A DNA stretch of 64,000 nt. It comes from Macrostomum hystrix (lineage: Eukaryota > Platyhelminthes > Macrostomidae). A program made the translations under genes and the position numbers. Position 1 is the stretch's first letter. Every line of letters starts with the position of its first letter. A model generated the notes under the pieces. The model searched no databases. It was given only the letters and a program-made list of their open reading frames with translations, and was not told the origin of the DNA. The stretch spans positions 186,001-250,000 of the forward strand of contig CATNEN010000011.1 in assembly GCA_950097015.1 (NCBI GenBank), written 5' to 3'. This document shows, in pieces, positions 10,550 to 22,500 of this stretch.

Positions 10550-13500
10550 TCAATGCATTTGTGCGATCACATCAACGCATTGAAACCGCAGGTCTTCAAG
10601 GACATGGCGACAATGGGAAAGCAAGCCTGTTTTGCCTTGTAACGACTCGATTTCTTGATAGAGCCGTAACTGCAGACGCGAAGCTTCTTCGCGGATCAGA
10701 TTTTTCTCCTCACCTATTCGGGAAAATAGAGACGAAGCTTCGATCATGAGAAGACGATACCGTGCAGCAGGTTCAGATAGAGACACGCCGCAGTAGACAT
10801 CGGCCGTTGGATTGTAATATGTGGCCAGAGGTTCCCGTGAAAATTGTGGCAGATCCTTGGACCAAATGGCCGCCATTTCGCGCTGAACAACAGACAATCG
10901 CGCGATGTACACCTTGGCGTCGCTTTGTGCACTGCATTGGCGAAGGCTTGCATACAAGCGCAGCCGCTCAACAGCTCCGCACCGAAGGCGCTCTAATGGA
11001 GTCAGCGGAGAGGATTCTTCTTCAACTAAATACTCCTGAAGGTGCAGCTGTCCTCGTAGAAATAGCTGGTGCGGCTCACGATCTGAAAAATATGATTTCA
11101 TTGCACGACTGTTTTATTGCTTTACTCACGCGAGACAACCGCAATTAAGGCAGTGTGTTACCTTCTGGAAGCAATTTCTGCAAGAGACTGGTCAGAGACG
11201 CCGAGTGCCTGCGCAGCAAACGAAGTCTGTTTTGCAGCCATTTCCCTGGAGTGGAGGAAGTTGAAAAAAATTCTTTCAATAAATCGGCGCCCATAAATGA
11301 TAACCGCCATCGAATAACTGAATAAATGACATCCATTTTTACTACATTTGCTGTCAAAAGTTGAGGATATATACATTTTCAACCTTTAAACTGAGAAAAT
11401 ATGCGACAGAGAACAGAGAGATAGCATTAAAGTAAAAGGACAAAAAATCAAACACTGACCACATTCCAGTAAGTGACTGACATTCGAACGCCAAATGTAA
11501 TGAGCTAGAGTGTAAGTGCGGTGGTCAATGCGCATCTCCTTTAACTGTGGGCCGTATGGTCGGAACGATGAATTCAACCTCTCACAGTGTTCGCCATCGG
11601 TTAGGCCGCAGCCTTCAACGAATCTAACTGAGTTTTTTAGCTGAAATATGAAATAATAGGAATGATATGTGGCAAAAAATATAATGTACAATCAAAACTA
11701 TTTTCTTTCTTGTTTTGGTACGAACAAATGTAATACGAAATTTATAAATGAGACACAAAATACATACTCGGCAGGATGTCTTGTGAGCGAATGCATGAAA
11801 GGCGTTTACAGCAGGAACAATGGTTACATATGGATAGTCAGCCGCGATCTGCTGCAATCGACGGAACATCTTGCAGGCAATGTCATAGACAAAGATGACT
11901 ACCCCATTTACGCCACTTGCTTCCAAGAAGTATCGAAGACATTGTTCAGCGTATACAAGGCGTTCTCCTGGCGATCGGATGTCAGCGCATGAAACTATAA
12001 TTGAGTGGCGACAGGAGAGCATGAAGAGTCCGTTAACATCAAGGGCTCTTGAAGAAATTCTCCGAGTGACTGAGCCAGCTTGAAAATTCGAACACGAAGC
12101 AGTATCTTCGCCAGCTTCCTTGGGATCGACATCAACATGAATAAAAGGTGCCGGAAGACGACCATCGAGTGGTGATGGACACAGCTGCTGACCAGCCCGG
12201 CGTCTGTGACGCAAACCCATGCACCCATCTCCTGTGACGATTGTTGTGGACGGCAACGAACCTGGAGTGTTCTGAATAATTTGACGGATCCGCGATTTAA
12301 ATTTTACAACAATTATTGATTCGTGTATACATGCGAATGCTTGCATTTTAGTAAATTTCAACAGTGATCTAATTAAGAGCAGCAATTTAGAAATTAGACA
12401 CCGTAGCTGGGGTAGCAAATTTTAGACACAATGTGCACTTCGTCTATCGTCTTTCCTAAGGAAAACCTGCTCAATTTCGAAAAACAGTAGCAAGTTATTA
12501 CTCACAGCATCTGGACACAACAAGCAACCGGTCGGCCAAGGAAGCACATCGCGAAGAAGTTGCCTATATCTTTTAAGCACATCGTTTCGACGAAGAGCAT
12601 CGTATAAATGCAGCCATGTCTGGAAACGAAAATGTTTTTCCAATTGTTATCGGCTTTGAGTTTGTTGGTAAAACGCTCTATACTTAACCATATTTATATT
12701 TTAAGATACTATCCCATTTTTAGTATATAGGACTAGAAGATACAAGTTTTTTATAACTTACGCGCTGTCGACCCTCAGTGATATTATCAAACGTAAGCAA
12801 GCAGCGCACAGCTCGTAGAAGTGACATCTTTCCGTCGGATGTGAGACAATCGAGCATATCCAGAAGTCTCTTGTGAATGAATTTGTCGGAACTAACTTTT
12901 GTAACAGGAAAGTAGCCCGCAATAAGCATAGCATCGTTAATAGAACATTCCGCACAAAGATGAACTGACACAAAGATGCGATCTAAAATGATATTGCCCC
13001 AGAATGTAAATACGTAAAACAATGTTAATACGGGTAGCACCATCGCAATACACAGCAAATGTTAAAAATTACGTACGACCAAGATGGTCGTATACATTAG
13101 CAGACGTGCTACTATGTAAATCCTCTCGGGAATTAACACAGCAATGAATGACAGGCCGCTCAGCAGGAGTAGAGTCTTGGTACATCTCTCCCTATAATGA
13201 GTTTGAAGAGTAAACGAAAGTCACATCCACGACATAAGAAGATGCACTTTCATATGAAGTTATGAACAGTCAACTTACATTCCACTCGGTAAATTTGTGC
13301 ACCAGAAAGGTGCCATGCGTATCTTTCATACAATCCGAGCAGAATTTGCTGGCGCATGTAGTACAATATACGAAACCATCATTCATGCAGCGGCAGCACG
13401 GCTGTAGAATAAATTGCTTTAGACAGGCAGACGACTGCTGCTCAATAACTGGTTCTTCTCGCTCCCAGTCCTGTAGAGGCTGCTGCAACTTTGGTGATGC

Positions 13501-13704
13501 TGCCACGGAATCTACGACGTCCCAGTCCCTTTCTGCATGATCTGATACATGATCTGCTACAGAATGCTGAGAAGCTGCGGATTCCTGACTGCTTTGAGTA
13601 GTTTGCCGGTTAAAGTTGGCTCTAGCGACATTATAGGGCAGAAAGAGTGAACCACGGCCGCGGCGCCGCGATACTCGGATGCCAAGATTTACTGAACGAG
13701 GAAA
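10550..13704 (-). CDS. KDZ-type transposase (Kyakuja-Dileera-Zisupton), eight visible coding exons
   Basis: Exons on the minus strand are 13704-13279, 13191-13080, 12982-12762, 12619-12506, 12271-11768, 11640-11460, 11245-11162 and 11082-10550 (stop). All have AG/GT borders and consistent phases, giving about 730 residues. The first exon begins at an acceptor, so the start codon lies further upstream and is not placed. Exon 1 carries a Cys cluster (CCRCM, CTTCASKFCSDC). Later exons show the KDZ pattern: GCLLCPDA, TIVTGDGCMGL (first acidic residue), LFMLSCRHS, VYDIACKM followed by AFHAFAHKTSC, and DGEHCERLNSSFRPYGPQLK with the Glu. The last exons are Leu-rich and probably coiled coil. No stop or frameshift is seen. 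It should cut and rejoin the ends at 1285 and 16927. Confidence 0.85.
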
Positions 13705-13764
13705 CTGAAATAAAATAAAGCATAAGAAAACTACAGTAAGGAAAAAGGAACAAAGTAGTGCTAC

Positions 13765-14085
13765 AGCAGGGCAGGGGCTGGTGGTGGGGCAGGGGCAGGA
13801 CTACTGCAGGGTTTGGGCAGGGGATGGGACTGGGCAGGGGCAGGGGGTTTGGGGCAGGGGCAGGGACAGGGGGTTGGGGCAGGGGCAGGGGGTTGGGGCA
13901 GGGGCAGGGACAGGGGGTTGGGGCAGGGGCAGGGACAGGGGGTCGGGGCTGGAGCAGGGGCAGCGGCTGAGGCTGGGTCTAGGGCAGGGGTAGGGCATCG
14001 GTAGAGGCAAGGGGTGGGGTAGGGGCCAGACAAGGGCAGTGCGAAAGTTGGACAGGGGCAGGGGCAGGGGCAGAGCAGGGTCCGT
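13765..14085. repeat. GGGGCAGGGGCAGGG minisatellite, G-rich on + strand
   Basis: About 300 bp of GGGGCAGGGGCAGGGACAGG-type units sits just upstream of the transposase exons. Each unit has several G4 runs, so the plus strand could form G-quadruplexes. The Pro/Cys/Ala translations of the other strand are simple-repeat products. Confidence 0.85.
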
Positions 14086-14424
14086 GTCATATAAAGGGAA
14101 CATAATAAATGACTTCGTTAAATCCAGCTTTATAGGCCACAGCTTGTAGTATATAAATATAACCTTCTAGCTAGTGGTTGGTATAGCTACCCTGGTAAGG
14201 TTGGCAGGTTGCTCATAACTGGAGATTTATCTTAATTTAAGTAATTAAATGAAATATGAATTGTATCTCATTTGTCATATAATAGTTTAGGAAATCAAAT
14301 AGATATAGCCTTATTTAATCACTTCGAAATAGTGCCTCGGTTAGCAATATAAAATCATAAACCAAGTTTAATAAATTATTCTTTATAATAAATTATAAAG
14401 AAAAAAAGTATTCTTGTATAAATA

Positions 14425-16060
14425 CTGGACTGGACTGGATAGCTAGCTAGGACTAGAAAGCTAGGGAGGCAAGATAGGACTAGACAGCTAGTGGGGGGGC
14501 AGGATAGCTAGCTAGGACTGGACAGCTAGGGGGGCAGAAAAGCTAGCTAGGAATGGACAGCTAGGGGGCAGGATAGCTATCTAGGGGGGGCAGGATAGCT
14601 ATCTAGGGGGGGCAGGATAGCTAGCTAGGGGGGCAGGATAGCTAGCTAGGGGGGCAGGATAGCTAGCTAAGGGGGGCAGGATAGCTAGCTAGGACTGGCC
14701 ACCTAGGGGGGTGGCAAGATTTCTAGCTAGGACTGGACAGCTATGGGGCAGGATAGCTAGCTAGGACTGGACAGCTAGGGGGGCAGGATAGCTAGCTAGG
14801 ACTAGGCAGTTAGGGGGGCACTGGGCACAATAGCTAGCTAGGACTGGACAGCTAGGGGGCAGGATAGCGAGCTAGGACTGGACAGCTAGGGGCCAGGATA
14901 GCTAGCTAGGACTGGACAGCTAGGGGCCAGGATAGCTAGCTAGGACTGGCCAGCTAGGGGCCAGGATTGCTAGCTAGGACTGGGCAGTTAGGGGGGCACT
15001 GGGCACAATAGCTAGCTAGGACTGGACAGCTAGGGGGCAGGATAGCTAGCTAGGACTGGACAGCTAGGGGCCAGGATAGCTAGCTAGGACTGGCCAGCTA
15101 GGGGCCAGGATTGCTAGCTAGGACTGGCCAGCTAGGGGGCAGGATAGCTAGCTAGGACTAGACAGCTAGGGGGGCAAGATTGCTAGCTAGGACTGGACAG
15201 CTAGGGGGCAGGATAGCTAGCTAGGGGGGCAGGATAGCTAGCTAGGGGGGCAGGATAGCTAGCTAGGGGGGCAGGATAGCTAGCTAGGGGGGCAGGATAG
15301 CTAGCTAGGGGGGCAGGATAGCTAGCTAGGGGGGCAGGATAGCTAGCTAGGGGGGGCAGGATAGCTAGCTAGGGGGGCAGGATAGCTAGCTAGGGGGGCA
15401 TGATAGCTAGCTAGGACTGGCCAGCTAGGGGGGGCAAGATTTCTAGCTAGGACTGGACAGCTAGTGGGCAGGATAGCTAGCTAGGGGTGGCAGGATAGCT
15501 AGCTAGGACTAGGCAGTTGGGGGGCACTGGGCACAATAGCTAGCTAGGACTGGACAGCTAGGGGGCAGGATAGCTAGCTAGGACTGGACAGCTAGGGGGG
15601 CAGGATTGCTAGCTAGGGGGGGCAAGATTGCTAGCTAGGACTGGACAGCTAGTGGGCAGGATAGCTAGCTAGGGGGGGCCTGGATAGCTAGCTAGGACTG
15701 GCCAGCTAGGGGGGGGGCAAGATTTCTAGCAAGGACTGGACAGCTAGTGGGCAGGATAGCTAGCTAGGGGTGGCAGGATAGCTAGCTAGGACTAGGCAGT
15801 TAGGGGGGCACTGGGCACAATAGCTAGCTAGGACTGGACAGCTAGGGGGCAGGATAGCTAGCTAGGACTGGACAGCTAGGGGCCAGGATAGCTAACTAGG
15901 ACTGGCCAGCTAGGGGGGCAAGATTGCTAGCTAGGACTGGACAGCTAGGGGGCAGGATAGCTAGTTAGGACTAGACAGCTAGGGGGGCAAGATTGCTAGC
16001 TAGGACTAGACAGCTAGGGGCAGGATATCTAGGAGGACTAGAGGGCTGGGTAGCGAGGAG
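14425..16060. repeat. Right subterminal CTAG-rich tandem array (G-rich on + strand)
   Basis: Units such as GGGGGGCAGGATAGCTAGCT and AGGACTGGACAGCTAGGGGG repeat for ~1.6 kb. They are the reverse complement of the left array, which is nearly half as long. Blocks such as the one containing GGGGGGCACTGGGCACAATA recur about five times, indicating higher-order duplication. Confidence 0.85.
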
Positions 16061-16927
16061 GACTGGATAAATATAGTATATATATATGTTATACTTTATA
16101 TTGTAAAATGTATTTAATACTAATATAGATAATGTCTCTAAATTAACAAATATGACTAGATCATAACATAAAAAGCTATTTGGTAGTTTAGAACAATTCA
16201 ATAAATTTTCTTCATGCAAATGAGTGCCATATAATTTTTTATATAACCACTAACTAGCATTTATAATAACAAAAAAGCTATAACTAAACAGTATTTATAT
16301 AATTTATCAGCACATTATTGGATAAATAGATCAAATGTTTAGAAAATATATCATGCCTAGGCATAGGCTAGCTTGATTTCTACTTAACAAAAGTTTCACA
16401 TCAGAAAAAGCCCATAAAGCTAAAGAACCTGAGTTAATAGTTAATTCCTGTAACCTGTTACTACAACTTTCTAATCTAGCAAGTAGTAATATAGTGGCTT
16501 TACTGTTACATTACAAGAAAATTCATATTCGACAAAAAGCAATCTTCAACTTCACCATACAATGTAAGTCACATCTATGTATAGCTTTAAAGCAGCTGAC
16601 TAGCTTGTAAATTCTGCAAGTAACATCAAACCTGATAATGAATCATATACCAGTGCCAGCCCCGTGCTGATGAATTTTAAATTCGTTTTTATTCAAACAG
16701 CACTTTAAAACAAAGTCGTATTTCAAAATTTAGGATTTTTAACAGGTTAAACAAAACACAATAAATCGCTTAATTTCTAGCCTTGCTGCATTGAAGTACT
16801 AGTTAGTTAAAACAGATGAGCTTTTTCCGGTCTAGTCCATAGAAGAAAGCTTAACAGACGAGCTTTTTCCAGGCTAGACGGGAGATATTTTAAGCTTTTT
16901 CCCCGTCTAGACCTCTGCCGTCGGGTG
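16061..16927. repeat. Right terminal inverted repeat of the KDZ element
   Basis: Reverse-complementary to 1285-2253 and ending CTGCCGTCGGGTG. Next to it at 16928-16934 is AATTGAT, the same 7 bases that precede the left end. Confidence 0.85.
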
Positions 16928-17405
16928 AATTGATGGTTATTACGTGACACGTATGAAACATTCGCCGACACTTATTCAGACACTTCTACAGACACTTTAG
17001 TTTCTGTCGTACGGTCAGGAACAAGCATTAAATTTGTCCAGGACACTTCCGAATTCATATTTAATGTAATAAAGCAGTCCATGCATAATCCATGCATGCA
17101 TAGAACGACGTATTAATTTGCCGATTAGCATTCGCATACACATTCATATTCAAACAAGATCATTGTAACTTAGAAAATAATAACCATCAATTACTGCGAA
17201 ACTTAACAGATCTTCTGATGCAACTAAGATAACGTTCCAACAAAAATAATTATTTTTGTCCATGCTTAAAAGAAATTACATAGCTTTAAAGTTTGCTTCT
17301 ATCTCGGTAGTGTATTTTCTTGTACTTTAAAAAAATACACTTCTGCTGTATCAATGGCAATGAAAATTGACAAAACCTCTGATGCGATAGAGTTGATTAG
17401 ATGTG
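16928..17405. repeat. Right part of the older inverted-repeat element: loop and intact arm
   Basis: After the KDZ end the interrupted arm resumes with AATTGATGGTTATTA. A ~240-bp loop follows, then TAATAACCATCAATTACTGC (17181-17200) and the rest of the right arm to ~17400. The right arm gives the empty-site version of the KDZ insertion point. Confidence 0.8.
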
Positions 17406-17423
17406 AAATATTAATAAAGAATT

Positions 17424-17855
17424 AGGTTCATTTCGGTAACATACACTTTGGAAGGCCTAACAGACATTTCGGTAACATAGGGCCTAGTCAGGACACCTCG
17501 GTTTCTTGAATAGGGGCCTAGGCCTAATGCCAAATCATTAGTCCTCAACCAAAGAAATTAAAAACGTATATATAATTTATTAAGTCAAGTTAGTAAAATT
17601 TAGTCAAACTCATGACATTAAAATTTAAGAATGTAACTATTACTTGTTTTTTTGAGTAAGCCTACTAAATGACGTGGCCTATTCTTGAATGAAATAATAA
17701 AAATAAAAAAATGTGACACCTTCTCAGTTACCAAAGTGTACCGATAATTTTACTGAAATGTCTGTTGCTGAATGTTTGTTACCAAAGTGGATTTCAGTTA
17801 TTACCATAATGGCTGTTACTGAAGTGTCTGTTACCAAAATGGACTGCAACCTTAG
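17424..17855. repeat. Short inverted-repeat cluster with GTTACC motifs
   Basis: The left side has CATTTCGGTAACATACACTTTGG and CAGACATTTCGGTAACATAG. The right side has the inverse several times, such as CAGTTACCAAAGTGTACCG and TCTGTTACCAAAATGG. Probably a small decayed inverted-repeat element. Confidence 0.5.
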
Positions 17856-19589
17856 GCCTAATATATATGCCCTATAAAAGTATAACATTGGATCTGCTTC
17901 CTATAAAAAGTTACAAAAATTTACAAACATTTTAAGTGAATTTTAGTGCATTTTTGTGACTTCTTTTGTGTATTCTATTGGGCTAGAATATATTAGGCCT
18001 AGTTTCAGTATTGGCTTGACTAAGTTATTCATACAAAGTTACTGTTACTGTTAGACCTAGGCCTACAACTTATTTAATGACTAGGCCTACAATAAATTTG
18101 AGGCAGGCTAATACATAGCTACTGTTAAAGAGTAAGGGTCTAGTAGTTGCTTTGAGTTAAATATTTATTTCCACTGCTTACAATCAAAGATGCAAAATAA
18201 GGAAAAATGTCAAATTTAAAGAGGCCTTTTATGTAAAGAATCCAAAATATCAGTATCAGTATCAGCTATCAAATCTTAGCTTAGCTAGGCCTTTTTCCAG
18301 AAAGCAGAGTTAGACTTATAGTCAGAGATCTAGGAGTCTGGGACATATGCTATATTTTAAAATTTTGTATATTACTACTTAGTACTATGTAAGCCTTGTC
18401 TATTGTAGGTCTAACTTTTGTAAAAGGGTTTCAAAAAAGGCAAAATGATTATAGAGTTTCTGGGGCTTCTTGAACTTTAATCTGATAATAAATAAAATTG
18501 TTCCAGTTTTAATAGCTAGGTTTACATCAAAATCAATGTCCATTTCATATATTGATTGACATTTATAAGGGTGATAAGTTAAAAAGGAAAACTATTTTCC
18601 CCTATCTACATTCTACTACAAACACTTTCTATGAAATGGCTTTCCTATCTATAGATGACTACATTTAGCTTAACATGGAAAACATAAACAGGGGTTGACA
18701 ATGATTTATTTAATTTGTGGGAGAATGATAAATAAGATTGATTAAACTTTAGGAGATTTATAAAGTTATGGAGACCCATTAAAGATTAATCCTATTTACT
18801 ATAGGGTGGGCCTACTCCTGAGGGCTTTAGTGAATACCTCAATATATGGGAATCAGACTCTATGAAATTGACAATTGTGTATAAATGAGAGCAACAACAA
18901 GATTATTCTAGTTGTTGGGCATTTTGGGGTCTATGCTTTTTGTTACAAGGCATTTTGATACCTTTTTGATATATTTTGGTTACTATCTAGCCAGTTAACA
19001 GTTTTAAATATGCCTATGGCCAATACTAACATGCCTAAATATTCTGGCACCTGTCTATGCTTTTACTTTGTTGCTGCTTGTTATTTAATTTTTTATGTAA
19101 GAAGTGTATATTTCTGAAAATCCAGAGCCCATGGCAATAGGACTAGTGCACCTACAGCTAACCCCAGCCTGCTAATATCCAGGATTTGGTGCAATTTTCT
19201 AGCCTTGTGGTTAAGCAAAGATGTGTCTCATGCCAGTTTGATATGTGCACCAACCCTTGAAATGAATGCAAGTTTAGCAAGCTCTATGCTAGATAAGCTT
19301 GCTTATCCAGTACTTACTTTATCTAGAGTTAGGACTCTAGATAAGAATAAATGCATCATACTCACCTGCACAACTTCTAACCATAAGCCAGCAAAAGCCA
19401 CAAAATGAGACAGCCAGTAGTGAGACAAAATGCTGTGTTAATGAGTAAAATGTGAAGTTGTTAGGCCTAGCCATTGTCAGAGTTGTGGCTTCTTTCTATT
19501 TGAGTAGCCCTTCTAGGCACTCTGGATTTTACATTAAACTCCGATAAGCTATTTGAACTAACAATGCAACTTCGCAGCACTGCCACCAA
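17856..19589. other. No gene recognised upstream of COG4
   Basis: AT-rich, with scattered TAGGCCTA motifs. The sequence just before the COG4 start codon may hold its promoter and 5' UTR, but I see no convincing core element. Confidence 0.4.
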
Positions 19590-22500
19590 ATGCCCACGCC
19601 AGTCAGTGTCTCTAGTTTTACCGACGCTGCCGCAGCAGCAGCCAGCCAAGACCCAGACCTGCAGCGCCTGCTGGCCAAGGTTGAGCGAATTGGCGCGACC
19701 ACCAGACGACTAGACACGGTTGGAGCTGTTGTCATTGGCAACAATGCTGCTGCAAATGGCACGGCGGGATTGGAGCCTGTACTGGCGGATGCTCGCAGCC
19801 TATCGGACATGATTCGCTGCACATCAGAACTCGCTGACCGCGTTAGTAATAAAGTCAGACAGCTTGACTGCGCCAAGAGTCGCGTCACGGCAGGACTGCA
19901 ACGTGTTGAGGACATCATTGATCTGAAAGCCTGCACTGACGGTGTGCAAAAGGCTCTACAAGATGAGGACTTCGAGATCGCTGCCGCACACATTCACAGG
20001 TTTGCTGAGTGCACCTCACTATATGTGGCTCACTGCTATGTGGCTCATTGCTAGATAGGATTCCTAAACCCGAATTCCAAAATCAATGCTTTCCTGTATT
20101 ATCTATTTAACTTCGGGTGTGTCATAAGTAATGTTGTCGGATTCCCACCCAACACTTGACATTTCATTTAAATCTGCTGTTGTAATTAATAAGCTCTAAA
20201 TTTCATCTCAGTTACAAACTATTTTATCTATGGTAATTTAGACAGGCCCAACGTAGCCCAAGTGACTTATTGAAAATACACAACAATAATTTGCTTCTTC
20301 GTTATCTATCTTCAACTGACCTAACTTTGAAATAATTGTCACAAACGACAAAAATGGTAGCAGAGCGTTAAATTCACCGTTAAATTGCAACATGGTGAAA
20401 ACTAGAGGTATTCTTTCAACATCCAAGCGCTTGACAGCAACGAGCAGCAAGTCAACGCGCAACACGGGTCTCGACCACAACTCACGAAGCAACCCTGACT
20501 CAGATCCCAATGTTCGCCACGCACATCGCCCAGAAACAACTTCGGCATCTGTTGTCTTTACACCATTTGTGCAGAACCCAGCAACGCAAACGCCAAGTTT
20601 GACCACTCATCATACTGCAAGCACAATTGACATCAACACCCTCATCAGTTCAATGACTGCCATGATGCAGCAGAATCAGCAGCTCATACAGCAGCTCGCC
20701 GCCAACAACACGCCCGCCTCGGCGACGGCATCTCGGCCAGCGTCGCTTCTCACCGACACTGTGCTTATAAAAGTGCATCTGCAGTCCTTTGATGGTGAGG
20801 ATATCGCGAGTTTCCCTGCCTTCTGGAATTCGTTCAACCACAGAATCAACCAAGTCGGCTACTCGGAGGTCGACAAATTTGAAGCTCTGCGTGGTTTGCT
20901 CACGGGCAACGCTCTCAGGAAGCTCGCCGGACTGGACGCCTGTCAACCTGGCGCCTTTCAAGAGGCATGCAGGATCCTACAGATCAATTACGGGGACGTA
21001 CAAGAGCAAAAGAGCGCTTGCTATAAACGTCTTCTCAGCATGCAGCGCCTCCCAGAGCCTGAATTTCACTCCTTGGAGGAATTCACGGATGCACTACGGC
21101 TCACAATCGGTCAGCTCAATCGTCTGAACGAGCCCACGGCCGCGATCGATGCATACACATATGCAGTATGGCCAAATCTTCCAAGTGTTCTCCAATCGGA
21201 AATTCAAGAGGCTCGTATTAAAGCTTCGAAGAATCCAATGCCCACAATGTCAGAGCTCCAAGAGCACCTGGACATTAAGCTGCGCACTATCCGCGCTGTA
21301 GCCATGAACAAGAACCCGGTCGACATCCCATACGCCGGGGCCAGCCTAGTCAACTCTGCCTATTCGAGCCAACCCGTTGGAAACAAAACAAGTTTTTCAG
21401 CCGAAGAACGCACTCGCCGTCGCAGAATAGGTGTCAACAAACTAAGTTCTTACCCCTCGGGACACAAAGAAATTACATGTGCCTATTGTGACGGGAGCGA
21501 CCATAGCGCCCTTCACTGCCACCGCATTACAGAACCTACGGATCGCCTCAACACCATCCGTCGAAAAAGATTGTGCTTTAACTGCCTACGCGATCACAAT
21601 GCAAGGGATTGTCAATCATCAAGACGATGTCAAAAATGCAAAGGTAAACACCACTCATCTATTCATGGCGCGAACAGTACTCAGGACGACACCAGAGAAA
21701 AGAACAAACCTATTCACCAATACACCGGCCGACATACCACTGCAAGTTCCCATTTAAACGTGACAACTACACCGGCGGCCGCAGATAGCATAGCTCAAAC
21801 GAAGGATGTTAGCAAGTCGGACGCCTTAAATACTGTTTCATGCGTCTCCTCCACCCAGGAAGGTCACCTCAACCCAACCGTTATGGCCACCTTCTCTGCT
21901 CCAGCCTTTAATCGCAAGTCGGGTGCTTCAACTCGTATTTCTGCTCTCATTGATGGTGGATGCAGCTACACCTATCTAAGAAGCGACATCGCGAAGCAGC
22001 TCGGCTTACACCCACTTCGCAAGCTCACACTGGAAAGCTCGGCTTGCCACGCCACAGCTCGTCGTGTTATCAGTGCCGAGTTAGTTCAACTTGAGCTAGC
22101 CACATCGGATGGCAGACGCATGCCCCTCAATGTTCTCTCTATTGATAAGATTGCACCAGCAATTCACTTAAAAGCTGTTCAGCTCCCATTAGACATCCGA
22201 GCCACACTCGCTCACCTGCCGCATGGTGTTGCAAACAGCCCACCTAAGGAAGACACTGAATTGGACCTCGATCTTCTGATCGGTAAAGATTATGCTCAAC
22301 TCCTGATAGGACCAAGTGTCGGTGCTATTCCGCTACGCCCCACCTTCACCGCTCATCTGACGCCATTCGGAGCTATTCTCACAGGCTCGCTCTCAGCCAC
22401 AACAAACTCCAATTGCTTACTCAACGCAGGACGAGTAACATGTACCTCGCTCTTCAGCCATGCACAGGCGGACAACATGGAGACCATAGTGGAAAGGATG

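Larger units (their letters stand above)
1285..16927. mobile_element. KDZ-superfamily DNA transposon, ~15.6 kb, with cargo gene
   Basis: The element starts CACCCGACGGCAGAGG and ends CCTCTGCCGTCGGGTG. Both ends are flanked by AATTGAT (1278-1284 and 16928-16934), a 7-bp target-site duplication. Terminal inverted repeats run for about 0.9-1 kb of unique sequence and continue into CTAG-rich tandem arrays (2254-3150 left; 14425-16060 right). Inside are a minus-strand transposase of the Kyakuja-Dileera-Zisupton type (10550-13704), a plus-strand multi-exon HMG-box-like cargo gene (3339-6221), a mariner remnant and simple repeats. The transposase exons are all open, so the element may be recent. Assigning the ends to this transposase rests on it being the only full transposase between them. 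Confidence 0.85.

Noticed and set aside
13761-14103. Pro/Cys/Ala-rich and Gly-rich open frames
   Set aside because: They are translations of the GGGGCAGGG minisatellite in several frames and have no other support.
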